Assembly: GCF_002109495.1 (NCBI RefSeq)
Contig: NZ_LVJN01000021.1
Span: 372,001 to 436,000 of the forward strand
Source: Magnetofaba australis IT-1
GTDB taxonomy: Bacteria > Pseudomonadota > Magnetococcia > Magnetococcales > Magnetococcaceae
Direction: 5' to 3'
DNA length: 64,000 nucleotides
Position numbers and translations under genes: made by a program. The notes under the pieces were generated by a model that did not search any database, was not told where the DNA came from, and saw nothing but the letters and a program-made list of their open reading frames with translations. Positions 17,401 through 25,597 of the stretch are shown piece by piece; the first letter of the stretch is position 1, and each line of letters starts with the position of its first letter.

Positions 17401-18827
17401 TTGGCGTCGGTGAAGTTGGCGCGCAGACGCAGTTTGGGACGCAGCGGCGGCAGCCCCTCCCCGGCCTCGGGCAGGGTCACCCCCTTGATGGCGGCATCCA
17501 GCGCCAGTTGCAGCCCATCGGGCAGGACGCGCCCCGCCGTCGGCGTCACCGCCAGATCCACCCGCGCCCCCTGCGCCCGCACGCCGGTGGCGTGGAGCTT
17601 GGGCGTGGTGAGTTGCGCGGTGATGGTGGGCGCGTTCAAGGCGCCTTTGGCGTTGAGGATCAGACGACCGGAGCCCGCCAACTTCTGCTGCGCCAGTTGG
17701 GAGAAGCGCGCCAGATCCGGCGCTTCCACGGTCACGTCGGCATGGAGGGTCTGCTGCTGCAGATCGGCCCCGCCCGCGCCATTGAGGCTCATCGGCGCCG
17801 CCTGCACCTGCAAACGCGCCAGGGTGGCCTGTTGCGTCTGGGGATCGAACGCCCCGGTGAGGCCAAAGACGACCGGCTTGCCCGCCAGCACCGACGCCGC
17901 TTCAGGGGGCAACATGCCGTCGCTGGGCCGCCACTGACCATCCAGCGCCGCGCCCAGGGATTGCGCGGTGAGATTGAAGCGGAAGTCGCTCTGGGTCGCG
18001 CCCCACTGCGGCCAACTCACCGCCAGCTTGCCCGCCCAGTCGGCCAGGGGGCCGTCGGCGGAGAGATGCGCCTGCAACACGCCATCGTCGGGCCCGCCGA
18101 CAAAGTGGGCCAACAGACCGCCGCTCTCGTTGGCCTGCAGCGCCAGATGAATCTGCTGGGTCGCCAGCGCCGCCCCCGCCTCCAGGGTGATCTGTGCGGT
18201 GGCGGCGTCGGTGCGCTCCAGCGCCAACTTGGCCAGCAGATCCTGCGCCCCTTCTGCGCCCACGGAGCCGGTGAGGCGGAAGCGCGCCTCCTGACCCACC
18301 AGCGGCGCGCCGATGACGATCTCTTCCACCGCCAGCCGCTCCAGCGCCACGCGGATGGGCAGCGCCTCGGGCAGGGCGAAGGGATCGCTGGCGGTCATCT
18401 TGTCGGCGGCGGGCGGCGGCGGCGCGGCATTGGCGTCAGCCTCGGGCGCACGGGTGATGGCGAGTTTGGCGGCGCTCAGTTCGTCAATCTGCGCAGCGCC
18501 GCCCAGCAACGCCCACGGCTTCCAGGCAAAGCGTATATCTTCCAGACTCAGCCACACCCCTTTGGCGTCGCTCAAGGTGACGCTCTGCAGGCTCAACGCC
18601 CACGGCAGACCGCCGCCCAACCCCTGCAGGCGCGCCACCGGCTGGGCGGCGTTGACCTGCTCGACGATCAGAGTGCGCGCCCATGGGGTCTGCAGCGCCG
18701 TGATCACCAGCGCCAGGATAACAAACGGCGCCAGCAGCAGGCTCCACAGGGTGCGTTTGAGCCAGCGACGGGGCGCGCGCGGCGGCGGATTGGGAGAGTC
18801 CGGGGAGGTGGCGTCGGCTGCGTCCAT
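14403..18827 (-). CDS. tamB: TamB-like translocation and assembly protein
   Basis: The protein is about 1474 residues. It has one N-terminal membrane segment (WSLLLAPFVILALVITALQT), a very long beta-repeat region typical of AsmA/TamB lipid-transfer proteins, and the C-terminal DUF490 domain (for example IKKGILALLDHQFNLRKGEIRF, then the VDKLQRGLGVDRLDFGG and GKYINDKVYLEVEKGM segments). TamB spans the periplasm and, with TamA, supports outer-membrane protein insertion and phospholipid movement. The ATG at 18827 is chosen; an in-frame TTG at 18833 overlaps the tamA stop. It follows tamA by 2 nt, so the pair is an operon. Confidence 0.92.
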   Translation of the reverse strand: MDAADATSPDSPNPPPRAPRRWLKRTLWSLLLAPFVILALVITALQTPWARTLIVEQVNAAQPVARLQGLGGGLPWALSLQSVTLSDAKGVWLSLEDIRFAWKPWALLGGAAQIDELSAAKLAITRAPEADANAAPPPPAADKMTASDPFALPEALPIRVALERLAVEEIVIGAPLVGQEARFRLTGSVGAEGAQDLLAKLALERTDAATAQITLEAGAALATQQIHLALQANESGGLLAHFVGGPDDGVLQAHLSADGPLADWAGKLAVSWPQWGATQSDFRFNLTAQSLGAALDGQWRPSDGMLPPEAASVLAGKPVVFGLTGAFDPQTQQATLARLQVQAAPMSLNGAGGADLQQQTLHADVTVEAPDLARFSQLAQQKLAGSGRLILNAKGALNAPTITAQLTTPKLHATGVRAQGARVDLAVTPTAGRVLPDGLQLALDAAIKGVTLPEAGEGLPPLRPKLRLRANFTDANTLRLQQLRLDNGELAALTATGGYRIDQQSGQFQADLDAPQLNPLLAPLGLTAAGGAASLHVDARMAPQLAKIDGALNLAGRGLKGLPEPGLLGPDPSLQARFSLAPKSGAVTLKGLQLQAKHAQAAGEVNFDPAKKRLAADVTVDIDDLSPLTVMAKTPLGGAVSARIITRGAAEKPHVSANVVARALRVDAQRFERIQADLETDDPFGAPHGQLRLIATQPQGSLDLASGFAANADKSRIVLSGLQLTAPQTRAAGDLEIDLTNKLVTGALQANAEELAALTPWHGQKLSGVVRLDAKLGRDKLDQTADVTAHVSKLAGDFGALEALDLTALAQKRGEAIHLQGNVDLKALEADGASIETLTAAVTGRLRDLDIRLHTKGAATVPFELEAAAHVAQSKAGMQASVSKLSGLLDGEPVTLAAPFAVASVKDEVVLSDLDLTVAGARLQARGSHRAGHINAQARAELPLKLLDRLQIYPIEGRAVVDARITGPARQPLTTADISLADVKPRSAEFANLPPLQMKARAEIKPGRGLEANLTATGLTEGPLTTHVTAPLNFGLQPFVAELPSDRPLTAEIKGKVSLARAAAWAALDETTRLAGILDADLQILGTVNKPAVTGQLNLSGGAVEQSEAGLLLRNIVMHARAEGDVIRLQELTASDGESGRIALNGQVSLDAAKQFPLDLTVKIDQATLVRRDDLLLNASSDIHLQGNARRQSVRGTTTVNHAEIYIPSGRGPDINVVEIERKGAPRKPKQAAKAEPPTRTDLDLTIAIPGRMFVKGSGLDSEWLGDLHIGGQASEPIITGDLQIKKGILALLDHQFNLRKGEIRFTGATPPLPQLDIEATAQGGDLLAIIGVSGSAAKPELALSSEPAKPEDEVMAQLLFKRDAASITPAQALKLAAALDSLQGGGGGPGFVDKLQRGLGVDRLDFGGDSVETGAVSVGKYINDKVYLEVEKGMAAGSGKVNVEVTVFPEVVVETGVNEDSAANLGLNWKRDY

Positions 18828-18829
18828 GC

Positions 18830-20725
18830 TCAAAATGCCTGTCCGATGCTCATGTAGAGTTGAAACACGTCATCCACGCCGTCGCGCTGGCGCAGCGGGA
18901 CGCCCACATCCAGCCGCAGCGGTCCCAGCGGCGAGGCGTAGCGCAGACCCAGTCCGGCGCCGATGAGGGGGTCGGCGGAGCCGTCGGGGAAGGCGGCGGC
19001 GTAGGCGCGCCCGCCATCCACAAACGCCACCACGCCGATGTTGGGCCGCACCCGATAGCGCGACTCAAAACCGAAGGTGAGCAGCGAGCGTCCGCCGGTG
19101 GGGTTGTTGGCGGCGTCCACCGGTCCGGCCAGTTGATAGCCGTAGCCGCGCACCGAGCCGCCGCCGCCCGCATACAGGCGGTTGTCCGCCGGGATATCGG
19201 CCAGCTCGGCGCCGATGGTGGTCCCCAGGGCGAAGCGTCCGGCCAGCACCAACCGTTTGTCGCTGAAGCCCACCCGGTGATAGGCGCTGCCGCCCAGGTC
19301 GAAACGCCAGTAGTTGGAGCCATTGCCCAGGGTCGCCAGCACCGGTTTGCTGATCAAGGTCATCTTCCAGCCCCGGGTGGCGTCCAGACGGTCATCGGTC
19401 AAATCCGCCGCCAAACCCACCGGGAAGCTCATGGTGCCGTAGGTCTCCTCCTTGGCGGTGGTGATCTCGGTCACCCGCGCCACCGAGTACTCGGCGCCCA
19501 GGGTCAATTCGCCGATCTTGGGCAATTTCTTGATCACCGCCGCATTGATGTCCAGACCGGTGCGGTCGTAACCCTCCTCCTCCTCCTGCGCGATTTCCGT
19601 GCTCAGACGCAGGGTCTCGCCGATGTGGCGGAAGTCCGGCTGGTCATAGGAGGCGGCCAGGCGCATGGTCTGTTGGGCCAGCTCCGCTTCGGTCAGCAGC
19701 CGTTCGCCGCCGCCGCGAAAGTTGCGATGCTCCCACGAACCCGACAGCGTCACCCCCTGGTCGGTGGAGAAACCGGCGCCAGCGCGCCAGGTGCGATGTT
19801 TGCGCTCGATGAGTTTGATCACCACCGGCGTGCGCCCCTCGGCGTCGGGGGTTTCGCTCAACTTCACCCGCGCGGCGCTGAACAGGCCGGTGCCCACCAT
19901 GGCTTTGCGCGCCTCGCGCAGCCGCGCCGGGGCGTAGCGCACCCCCGCCTTCCACGGAATGCGGTGCAGCAGATAGCTCTCCTTGACCGAGCCAAAGCCC
20001 TGCAACTGCGGTTCGCCCAGAGTGGTGAGCGGCCCCAGATCAATGGCGTAGATCACCTCCAACGCGTGGCTCTTGGGGTCGGCCACAACGCGCATCTTGC
20101 CCGCTTTGGCGTAGGCGTAGCCCTGCTCCTTGGCGGCGTCCACCAGTTTGTCATGAGCCTCGAGAATACGCGCGCTCTCCCCTGCCGGGGCTTGATCCAA
20201 GCCCAGGGAGAAGGCGTCTGGCGGGGTAAACTCATCGCCGGGGGGAGTGGTCTGCACGCGCCATTGGGCGATGTGATAGAGGGGTCCGGGAGCGGCCTTG
20301 AGGGTGACCACAAACGGCGGCGCCTCACCGCTCACCGCCGCCTCGGCGCGGGCGTCCAGGTAGCCGCGCGAACGCATCGCCTGCACCGCCAATTCGGCGT
20401 CGCCATCGGCCATGCGCGCCAGCAGAAAGCGACTCAGCGGCGGTTTCTCCTGCTTGAGGACGGTCTGCGCCACCTGCCCGATTAGCTTCTCCAGATCGCC
20501 GTGTTTGTCCAGACCGTCGAACGCCACGCTATAGGCGGCGCGCTGGGAGACCGTAGGCGGCGCATCCGCCGGTTGCGTGGCGGCAGGTTGAGAGGCGGAG
20601 GATTGCGGCGCGTCCGCCGCCCGCGCATCCGGCGCCAGCGCAGGGCAGAGCGCCCACAGCAGCGTCAACAGCAGCGGCGGGAAAATATGGCGCATCGGAG
20701 CGGATATGATGGGAAGCCTGAGCAT
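18830..20725 (-). CDS. tamA: TamA-like outer-membrane protein (Omp85/BamA family)
   Basis: The protein is about 631 residues: a signal peptide (hydrophobic FPPLLLTLLWALCPALA ending before residue 37), Gln/Ala/Pro-rich linker, three POTRA-like domains to about residue 300, and a 16-strand Omp85 barrel with RLYAGGGGSVRGYGYQLAG (the VRGY-type lid-lock motif) and a C-terminal Phe (MSIGQAF). With TamB it forms the Tam complex. The start at 20725 is chosen over upstream codons because AGGAGAG lies 3 nt away. It is the first gene of the tamAB pair. Confidence 0.92.
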   Translation of the reverse strand: MLRLPIISAPMRHIFPPLLLTLLWALCPALAPDARAADAPQSSASQPAATQPADAPPTVSQRAAYSVAFDGLDKHGDLEKLIGQVAQTVLKQEKPPLSRFLLARMADGDAELAVQAMRSRGYLDARAEAAVSGEAPPFVVTLKAAPGPLYHIAQWRVQTTPPGDEFTPPDAFSLGLDQAPAGESARILEAHDKLVDAAKEQGYAYAKAGKMRVVADPKSHALEVIYAIDLGPLTTLGEPQLQGFGSVKESYLLHRIPWKAGVRYAPARLREARKAMVGTGLFSAARVKLSETPDAEGRTPVVIKLIERKHRTWRAGAGFSTDQGVTLSGSWEHRNFRGGGERLLTEAELAQQTMRLAASYDQPDFRHIGETLRLSTEIAQEEEEGYDRTGLDINAAVIKKLPKIGELTLGAEYSVARVTEITTAKEETYGTMSFPVGLAADLTDDRLDATRGWKMTLISKPVLATLGNGSNYWRFDLGGSAYHRVGFSDKRLVLAGRFALGTTIGAELADIPADNRLYAGGGGSVRGYGYQLAGPVDAANNPTGGRSLLTFGFESRYRVRPNIGVVAFVDGGRAYAAAFPDGSADPLIGAGLGLRYASPLGPLRLDVGVPLRQRDGVDDVFQLYMSIGQAF

Positions 20726-20892
20726 GCTCTCTCCTGATGAGGAACGTGGCTCCATTATGACTGCGCGCCCGCACCGGGAAAACCCGTGGCGGATTGTTTT
20801 TCCCGGATATTTTTTGTCACACGCCGCACAAAAGGGGGTGCATTGGTCACAATAACTGCGTTATGATCAATTTGTGTGCAAACTCTTGTTGA

Positions 20893-20925
20893 CCCGATCA
20901 GCCGCAAGCTGATTGGGTTTTTTTT
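20893..20925 (+). terminator. Rho-independent terminator
   Basis: The stem CCCGATCAGC / GCTGATTGGG with loop CGCAA is followed by T8 (918-925 of 20 kb). It stands alone between the divergent tamA and small membrane protein genes. It would therefore end a short transcript started within about 60 nt upstream, where TATGAT (20862-20867) resembles a -10 box. A small RNA or leader attenuator is possible. Confidence 0.7.
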
Positions 20926-20980
20926 GCCTGCTGCGATTTCCCCTGTGGGATCAGACCCTTAATCCCGGAGTAACAGACCC

Positions 20981-21295
20981 ATGGGCCTACGCGGTTGGTT
21001 TTTTCGTCTGCATGCAATCTCCCGCGCCCTGTGGCTCACCCATGGCGCAGTGACGCTGGGATTCGGCGTCAATCTGGGGCGCAAACTGCACGCCGCCCTG
21101 ACCCACGATCCCATCAGCATGCCCCACGTCAGTCCATTGCCGCTGGATGAGATCCTCATCGGCCATGGCGTGGCTTATGGGATTCTGTGTCTGTTTCCCC
21201 TGCTCTACTGGCTGCTGGCGAAACGGCTGTTCCCGCTGGCCGTGGGCGTGTATGGCGCTTACCTGGCGCTGCTGCTGTGGGGCGCGCTGGCATAA
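20981..21295 (+). CDS. Small membrane protein, unknown function (104 aa)
   Basis: The protein is hydrophobic with two likely membrane segments near residues 55-75 (GHGVAYGILCLFPLLYWLLA) and 80-102 (FPLAVGVYGAYLALLLWGALA), and a weaker one around 20-35. The ATG at 20981 has GGAG about 11 nt upstream. It matches no family I recognise. It stands alone behind a terminator and in front of a block of hairpin repeats, so no function can be inferred from context. Confidence 0.55.
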   Translation: MGLRGWFFRLHAISRALWLTHGAVTLGFGVNLGRKLHAALTHDPISMPHVSPLPLDEILIGHGVAYGILCLFPLLYWLLAKRLFPLAVGVYGAYLALLLWGALA

Positions 21296-21743
21296 TAAAA
21301 CCAAGACTGCACAGAACAGCCAATGTTTGCGTGACGCAGCGCGAGCTTGCGCTGACTATTGGCCTCCGGCTGGCCGGAGGCGGGATTCTTAAGGGTCTGT
21401 GACCCTTAAGCGGGGTGTGGGGCGGCGCCCCACGGTGTTGTTTTTGGGAGCTCGAGGGCGTAGCCCTCGATATCTTTCATGACCAATACCCAAACTGTCC
21501 GATTCTGATTTCAACTGACAATAACAGATTGGGCCGCGCCCACGGTTTGGCTTTTGATCTGGGGAGCTCGAGGGCAAAGCCCTCGATATCTTTCATATCC
21601 AAAACCAGACTGTTCGATTCTTGTGTCGTCGCACCATCGCTCTGGGGAGCTCGAAGGCGTAGCCCTCGATATCTTTCATGACCAATACCCAAACTGTCCG
21701 ATTCTGATTTCAACTGACAATAACAGCGCCCGTTCGAGATTTT
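21296..21743. repeat. Hairpin-mosaic repeat block (copy B) with an internal 82-bp direct repeat
   Basis: The block starts with the family's tgcacagaac...gtttgcgtgacgcag edge and holds palindromes at 21363-21380 (CCTCCGGCTGGCCGGAGG) and 21388-21410 (CTTAAGGGTC/GACCCTTAAG). An 82-bp unit at 21446-21527 recurs at 21645-21726 with one mismatch; each carries gagctcgagggc...gccctcgatatctttcat. A related third unit lies between them. No gene is present. Confidence 0.88.
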
Positions 21744-23852
21744 CTACAACCCCGCCGCGCCCAGCCCCGCATCAACGTGGGTCTGCTGATGGGTAAACCA
21801 GTCCGATAAGCGGTAGCGCTCCCCCCACTTGGGAAAGGTGAGATAGAGCGGCGTTTCGCGCCAGTTCCACGGCAGCGCCAGACTCAGCAGCAGCGGCGCC
21901 TGCTCCCGCAGCGCCTGCGGCGCCGTCTGCCCCACGTAGATCAGGCAGGCGTGGCCGCCCCGGTCGATCTCCAACCCCTGAAACCGCGGCAGTTGCTCCT
22001 GGGCATAGACGGGCAGATAGAGGGTCAGGTTACCGCTTTCGGGCAACATCACGCGCATGCGCCGCGACGGCGTCGCCAGCGGCTCGTCCAACCCCTCATA
22101 GCGCAAGCCGATGGGCGTGCGATCCAGACCGCAACGGGCGCGCGAGAAGGTGAGCGTCAGATAGCCCACCTGGGGCGTGTCGGCGCGGGCGCGCGGCGGA
22201 AAGTTCTTCAGCTCCAGCAGCACGCTCACGTCGTTCTGCTGCTTGACGCGCATGGAGAGAGTCTGCACCGGCAGGGCGACGATCTCCTCGATATAGGCGC
22301 GCATACGCGCATCCTGCACCCCGCGCGCCAGCCACAGCGGCGCCGAGACCAGCAGGGTCAAGGTCAACCCGGCCACCGCCAGCGGCCGCCAGGAGAGCCT
22401 CTCCAACACATCGAAGAAGTTGTTGCTCACCGCCACCAGAAAACGGCGCTGACGGGCGCGCCAATCAAACCAGCCGGTGCGCAGCAATCCCGCCGCCAAC
22501 GGGCGCACCGCCAGCCACAGCAGAAAGCCCAGGGCGAACAGCGGCAGCACTTTCAGATGGAAGCTGTGGTCACTGCGAAACAGTAGACCCGGCACGGCGG
22601 CGAAATAGAGGTAGAAGAGCCCGGCAAACAGCGCCAGTCGGCTGGAATAGAGCGCCAGCAGCAGCCACGCCAGCGTAATCGCCAGCCAGCCGTTGCGTTT
22701 GATCGCCCCCTCATCGGCGATGCGCTGCGCCGAGGCCAGGCCACGGGCGATGAAGTCGGCGGGGGTGCGGTTGAGCATCTCCAGGAACAGGGCGTCGCTC
22801 GCGTGGATCTCCGCTGGCTGTGGATGATCGTCCGGGGCGGCGCTCGGCGCATCCAATGGAAGCCCCATCACCCGCGCGGCGTAGTCCCTTATCCGCACAT
22901 TGCGCGCGGCGTCTCCCTGCATGTAGCTGACTTCATACAGGGAGTTTTTCAACCGCAGCTGCTGGATGAAAGCGTTGTCGGCGCCGCTGATGAGCATTGG
23001 CGCCGGATTGCTGCTCGGATTGGCCCACTGCGCCATGGGCCAGGTGCCCGACAGCACGCCGACGAAGAACAGCATCACCGCCACCACCCGCGCGCCCCAC
23101 AGCGTCGCATCGCCAATGCGGGTGCGGGCAAACGCCAACAGCGTGACCACAGCGGGGGGAATGGCCAGATCCAGATCCAGACTGAAACCATCGCCCACGC
23201 CCACCACCAGACCCAGCACAGTGGCCAACAGCAGCAGCAGCCACCATGGCCGTCGACGCAGCGCCAGCATCAGCAGCAGCACGAACACCGCCATCACAAA
23301 GGGGGTTTTGACGTAGTGGGGAAACGACTCCAACGCCGCCAGGAAGTGGTCCGAGGCCAGCACGTAAGCGGCCATCAACAACGCCGGCGGACGCCCCATG
23401 CCGTAGCGGAAGAGCAGATAGGCCAGCCCCCCCACGACGCCATGCAGCAGCGCCAACAGCGGAAGCATGACGTCCCAATCGATGCCGCGCCAGCGCCACA
23501 TCCATCCGGTCACATACGGCAGATAGGGATTGGCGCCTTGCCACTGGCTGATGGGCCGCGTGCGCAGATCCGGCGGCAGCTCGGCGCAGTCAAAGCGTTG
23601 CGCGCGCTGGGCCTGACTTTCGGCCAAAAAGCGCGTCAGCGCAGGCGGGCGGACGCTCGCCACATCGACGAAGCCGCGTCCGCACGCCAGCATCACCGCT
23701 GGGGCGAACTGCCGATGGGAGTCGGAAAAGACGTTGTGATCGGGAGCAACCTGATTGAGATGGCGCAGACCCACGGCATAGCCGACGGCAATCAGAGCGA
23801 TCACCATCAGGCCATCCAGCCAATAGCGGGTTTTACGTGGAAAAACAGCCAT
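21744..23852 (-). CDS. Large polytopic membrane protein, unknown (about 702 aa)
   Basis: The protein has about 9-11 membrane segments in two groups (residues 10-30, 120-260, and 390-530), with a periplasmic-looking soluble C-terminal domain of about 190 residues. The overall form resembles GT-C glycosyltransferases of the inner membrane, but I see no clear catalytic DD/DE motif in the first loop, so that is only a suggestion. The ATG at 23852 is preferred to a TTG at 23867. It lies 45 nt after pyrK on the same strand and may be the last gene of the long pyr/DUF1538 run. Confidence 0.6.
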   Translation of the reverse strand: MAVFPRKTRYWLDGLMVIALIAVGYAVGLRHLNQVAPDHNVFSDSHRQFAPAVMLACGRGFVDVASVRPPALTRFLAESQAQRAQRFDCAELPPDLRTRPISQWQGANPYLPYVTGWMWRWRGIDWDVMLPLLALLHGVVGGLAYLLFRYGMGRPPALLMAAYVLASDHFLAALESFPHYVKTPFVMAVFVLLLMLALRRRPWWLLLLLATVLGLVVGVGDGFSLDLDLAIPPAVVTLLAFARTRIGDATLWGARVVAVMLFFVGVLSGTWPMAQWANPSSNPAPMLISGADNAFIQQLRLKNSLYEVSYMQGDAARNVRIRDYAARVMGLPLDAPSAAPDDHPQPAEIHASDALFLEMLNRTPADFIARGLASAQRIADEGAIKRNGWLAITLAWLLLALYSSRLALFAGLFYLYFAAVPGLLFRSDHSFHLKVLPLFALGFLLWLAVRPLAAGLLRTGWFDWRARQRRFLVAVSNNFFDVLERLSWRPLAVAGLTLTLLVSAPLWLARGVQDARMRAYIEEIVALPVQTLSMRVKQQNDVSVLLELKNFPPRARADTPQVGYLTLTFSRARCGLDRTPIGLRYEGLDEPLATPSRRMRVMLPESGNLTLYLPVYAQEQLPRFQGLEIDRGGHACLIYVGQTAPQALREQAPLLLSLALPWNWRETPLYLTFPKWGERYRLSDWFTHQQTHVDAGLGAAGL

Positions 23853-23897
23853 AAGGGCGGGCGTCAAAGACGCGAAATCAAAAAAGAGAAAGAGAGT

Positions 23898-24836
23898 TCA
23901 GGCGCAGCTGTGGCCGGGCGCGCAAGTGGTGGGCGCTTGTGGGCGACCGGGCGCATTCACGTAGCCGGGCATCTGCTCCCAGGCGATCTGCTCTATCGCA
24001 AACACCGGGCCATCCACACATACGCGACGGTAGAGCCAATCCTCCCCGGCGCGAATGGGCGCCACGCAGCCAGCGCAACCGCCGAAGCCGCACGCCATAT
24101 GCTCCTCCAGCGACGCCTCGCCGGTGAGATCAAACCGCTGCGCCAAGCGTGCGGCGGCCTGCATCATCACCGTCGGACCACACACATACAGGGTGGTGCG
24201 CGCCAAATCCTCGGCGGTGAGCGCGCTCAGATGCGCCGCCGCCAGATCGGTCACATAGCCCTGATACCAGCCGCGCCGTTCGGTCAAACACGCCAAGCGA
24301 CTGGTCACCCCCGCCTTCTCGGCGCTGGTCAGCGCCAGATTGACCGGGCCATCCTCCAGCCCCGCCAACGGCTTCTCCGCCGGTTTGAGCGGCAATGGAC
24401 TATCGCTCTCCATGCCGATGAGCAGGGTGGTCTCGACCCCGGACAAGCCCAAACGCCGCGCCAGAAACTCCACCGGCGCCACCCCCACGCCGCCGCCGAT
24501 GAGCAGCGCCCGGCGCGAAGCGTCCACCGGCGTGAACGGCTTGCCGATGGGGCCCAGCATGGCCACCAATTCGCCGCCCTTCCAGGTGGTCATCAGGCGG
24601 GTGCCCTGGCCCACCACCTTGTAAAACACGTCGATGGTGCCGGCGTCCACATCGCAATCGAGCACCGAGAAGGGGCGCGGCAGGGTCAGTCGATCGCTGA
24701 CCACGATATGCACAAAATGACCCGGCGCCACCGCTACGGCCAGATCCGGCGCGTGGAAGCGAATCACATACTGCCCGCCCGCGCCCGCCTGATTGGAGAT
24801 CACGCGGGTGGTGGCGCGTTGCAACGCTTTAGGCAT
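23898..24836 (-). CDS. pyrK: Dihydroorotate dehydrogenase electron-transfer subunit-like protein (PyrK type)
   Basis: The protein is 312 residues. It has an FAD-binding barrel with LPRPFSVLD, an NAD-binding domain with LLIGGGVGVAPVEFLA, and a C-terminal 2Fe-2S cluster motif (CGFGGCAGC followed by a fourth Cys 14 residues on). PyrK passes electrons between NAD and the PyrDB dihydroorotate dehydrogenase. The ATG at 24836 overlaps the stop of the preceding PII-like gene. No pyrD is beside it, so it could also serve another flavoprotein. The frame is open further upstream, but that part overlaps the PII-like gene and is rejected. Confidence 0.85.
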   Translation of the reverse strand: MPKALQRATTRVISNQAGAGGQYVIRFHAPDLAVAVAPGHFVHIVVSDRLTLPRPFSVLDCDVDAGTIDVFYKVVGQGTRLMTTWKGGELVAMLGPIGKPFTPVDASRRALLIGGGVGVAPVEFLARRLGLSGVETTLLIGMESDSPLPLKPAEKPLAGLEDGPVNLALTSAEKAGVTSRLACLTERRGWYQGYVTDLAAAHLSALTAEDLARTTLYVCGPTVMMQAAARLAQRFDLTGEASLEEHMACGFGGCAGCVAPIRAGEDWLYRRVCVDGPVFAIEQIAWEQMPGYVNAPGRPQAPTTCAPGHSCA

Positions 24837-25206
24837 CGGCGCTCTCGTCGGCCACCCCTTCGGGCAGCAGGAATGGCGTAAAGCCGGACAGCGGCTTGAG
24901 CAGCAGCACGCCGCCGCCGGGCCGGTCGATCTGGGCAAAGTCGAAAATGAAGTCGAACAGCGCGTCGGCCTGCTCAACTTCGGCGACGATGCTCACAATG
25001 CGCACCGCTTCGGCCTCGGGCAGGGCGTCGCGCTTGTGCGGGGCCTCATGCAGAATGCTGATGCCGCGCGCCGCCTGGGAGTTGGCGGTGATGATCCCCT
25101 TCTCCTTCTTCAGCGCCTTGAGCAGCTTCTTGTCGTGGCCGTCATCGGGCAGGATCGCCGTGATCAGTTTGCCCGTGAGCACGTTGGCTGCGGCTGGATT
25201 GCTCAT
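24829..25206 (-). CDS. PII-like regulatory protein 2
   Basis: The product is 125 residues. It has the ferredoxin-like core of PII-superfamily proteins (KLITAILPDDGHDKKLLKALKKEKGII, then a variable loop, and VRIVSIVAEVEQADALFDFIFDF), but not the canonical T-loop Tyr or the standard ATP-binding signatures. A Pro/Gly-rich tail follows. SD AAAGGAG lies upstream of the ATG at 25206. It lies 22 nt after a second PII-like gene and a DUF1538 membrane protein, so it probably reports a small-molecule state to that protein. The ligand is not known. Confidence 0.75.
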   Translation of the reverse strand: MSNPAAANVLTGKLITAILPDDGHDKKLLKALKKEKGIITANSQAARGISILHEAPHKRDALPEAEAVRIVSIVAEVEQADALFDFIFDFAQIDRPGGGVLLLKPLSGFTPFLLPEGVADESADA

Positions 25207-25228
25207 AATCGGCTCCTTTTCCGCACGG

Positions 25229-25597
25229 TTAACTGTTGCTCTTCAAACGCGCCACCAGATCGGGCGGGATGTAGGTGGCGGCCTTCTCCAGCGGCTGCAC
25301 ATACATGAAGCCCATGCCCGGGGTGTCCAGATCGCCCGCAGTGTAGACGCTGCTGAACACCGCGTCCTTCTGCTCGGAGGAGACCACGATGTTGACGATC
25401 TCCTTCTCCACCTCCACCGCCACGCCCAGCAGACCCAGGCGCTCGCGCACGCCGCTGCCGCGCGCATAGTTGACGGTGGCGCCCTGGGCGCCCGCTTCGC
25501 GCGCCGCTTTGACGATATTGTCGCCCATGCCGCGCTGCACGATCACCGTGATCAGAGCCACATCGGTCAAATAGGTAATGCTGCGTTCGTTGCTCAT
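25229..25597 (-). CDS. PII-like regulatory protein 1
   Basis: The product is 122 residues and closer to PII proteins than its neighbour: VALITVIVQRGMGDNIVKAAREAGAQ, GATVNYARGSG (the T-loop entry) and VNIVVSSEQKDAVFSSVYTAG. The classic uridylylated Tyr51 region is not conserved. The start overlaps the stop of the DUF1538 gene (ATGA), so the two are translationally coupled. By analogy with GlnK-AmtB and SbtB-SbtA pairs, it probably gates or senses the membrane protein encoded next to it. Confidence 0.8.
   Translation of the reverse strand: MSNERSITYLTDVALITVIVQRGMGDNIVKAAREAGAQGATVNYARGSGVRERLGLLGVAVEVEKEIVNIVVSSEQKDAVFSSVYTAGDLDTPGMGFMYVQPLEKAATYIPPDLVARLKSNS

Noticed and set aside
16218-18857. 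879-codon plus-strand ORF
   Set aside because: It is antisense to tamB, Gln/Arg-rich without domains, and arises from GC-rich codon bias.
23898-24977. Longer pyrK start at 24977
   Set aside because: The extra 47 residues lie within the PII-like gene, are Cys/Pro-rich and have no family similarity; the ATG at 24836 overlaps the upstream stop as coupled genes do.
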